Shown: positions 5,398 to 5,714 of the stretch, one piece after another
How the letters are laid out: each line of letters opens with the position of its first letter
Numbering within the stretch: the stretch's first letter is position 1
Origin: HGM10836 sp045580645
GTDB lineage: Bacteria > Bacillota_I > Bacilli_A > RF39 > UBA660
Assembly: GCA_045580645.1 (NCBI GenBank)
Contig: JAZNOG010000079.1
Coordinates: 1-5,714, forward strand
Reading direction: 5' to 3'
DNA length: 5,714 nt
Program-made: the position numbers and the translations under genes
The notes under the pieces: generated by a model
What the model was told of the DNA's origin: nothing
The model's database searches: none
The model's input: only the letters and a program-made list of their open reading frames with translations

Positions 5398-5714
5398 TTA
5401 TCTCAATACATATGTAGTTCTAAATATTCTAGGATCACTACAATATTCCATAACAAACTTATTATCTTTCTTACATATTATTATTCCTATTGTCTTATCT
5501 TGATTTATATTTTTTATATTTTTATCTATATAATTCATATATTTAGTTATCTGTCCTATATACTCTGCTTTTAACTCTGTTACTTTAAGTTCAATAACTA
5601 CATAACAATTATAATTTATATTATATAAAAGAAGATCAATATAATTGTATCTAACACCTAATTTTATTTTGTATTCATTTTTTATATAAGTAAAACCTTC
5701 ACCTAATTCCATTA
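5398..5714 (-). CDS. YhcG/DUF1016-type PD-(D/E)xK nuclease domain protein (C-terminal part, runs off window)
   Basis: The visible 105 codons match the C-terminal nuclease-fold domain of YhcG/DUF1016 proteins. Numbering from the Met at 5712: ELGEGFTYI (2-10), then D26 in YIDLLLY, E41 and K43 in VVIELKV, and Q54 in YIGQITKYM, giving the PD-(D/E)xK pattern D...ExK...Q. IGIIICKK (75-82) and MEYCSDPRIF (88-97) follow. The Met is probably internal: family members have residues before ELG, no ribosome binding site can be seen, and the frame is open to the window end. Full-length relatives carry an N-terminal DUF1016 domain of roughly 150-200 residues, expected beyond the window. The protein ends at TYVLR, without the longer tail of some relatives; this may be subfamily variation. 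Family members are often found near restriction-modification loci, and their biochemical role is poorly defined. No clear terminator follows the TAA stop. Confidence 0.82.
   Translation of the reverse strand, partial: MELGEGFTYIKNEYKIKLGVRYNYIDLLLYNINYNCYVVIELKVTELKAEYIGQITKYMNYIDKNIKNINQDKTIGIIICKKDNKFVMEYCSDPRIFRTTYVLR

Overview
The window is a strongly AT-rich stretch of a bacterial chromosome. It most likely comes from a Bacillota lineage of the class Bacilli, possibly one of the small-genome, gut-type lineages close to Mollicutes. The main pointer is a DnaI-type helicase loader with the N-terminal cysteine cluster and AAA+ core seen in Bacilli. Very short intergenic gaps and Lys/Asn/Ile-rich proteins fit a compact low-GC genome. 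The tryptophanyl-tRNA synthetase gene ends in TGA at the expected C-terminus, so the standard bacterial code (table 11), not the Mycoplasma code, is likely. The lineage is inferred from gene content, not from any search.

Layout: on the + strand, a 5'-truncated dnaI (1-893) is followed by a small HNH-motif protein (916-1299). These converge on a - strand operon. A perfect 10-bp hairpin overlaps both stop codons and can end transcription from both sides. The - strand operon reads pgsA (3798-3283), pyrimidine-nucleoside phosphorylase (3290-2031), HAD phosphatase (2013-1318). The first two genes overlap by 8 bases, and the third follows after a 17-base gap. Upstream on the same strand are trpS (4837-3857), a small XRE-family repressor (5257-4904), and the C-terminal part of a YhcG/DUF1016-type PD-(D/E)xK nuclease (5714-5398) that runs off the window.

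Functionally, most of the window is housekeeping: replication initiation (DnaI), phospholipid synthesis (PgsA), pyrimidine salvage, a general phosphatase and tRNA charging. The accessory-looking part is the right end, where the XRE regulator and the PD-(D/E)xK protein sit together. The regulator gene is preceded by a 19-base palindrome centred on its own likely -10 box. The small HNH protein behind dnaI is the other protein of unknown role.

Several genes (HNH, HAD, trpS) use GGTGAT, 3-4 bases before ATG, as ribosome binding site, and this decided several starts. I saw no tRNA, rRNA, CRISPR array, riboswitch, T-box or insertion sequence. I found no convincing new multi-gene system; the leads are the HNH gene beside dnaI and the XRE/DUF1016 pair.
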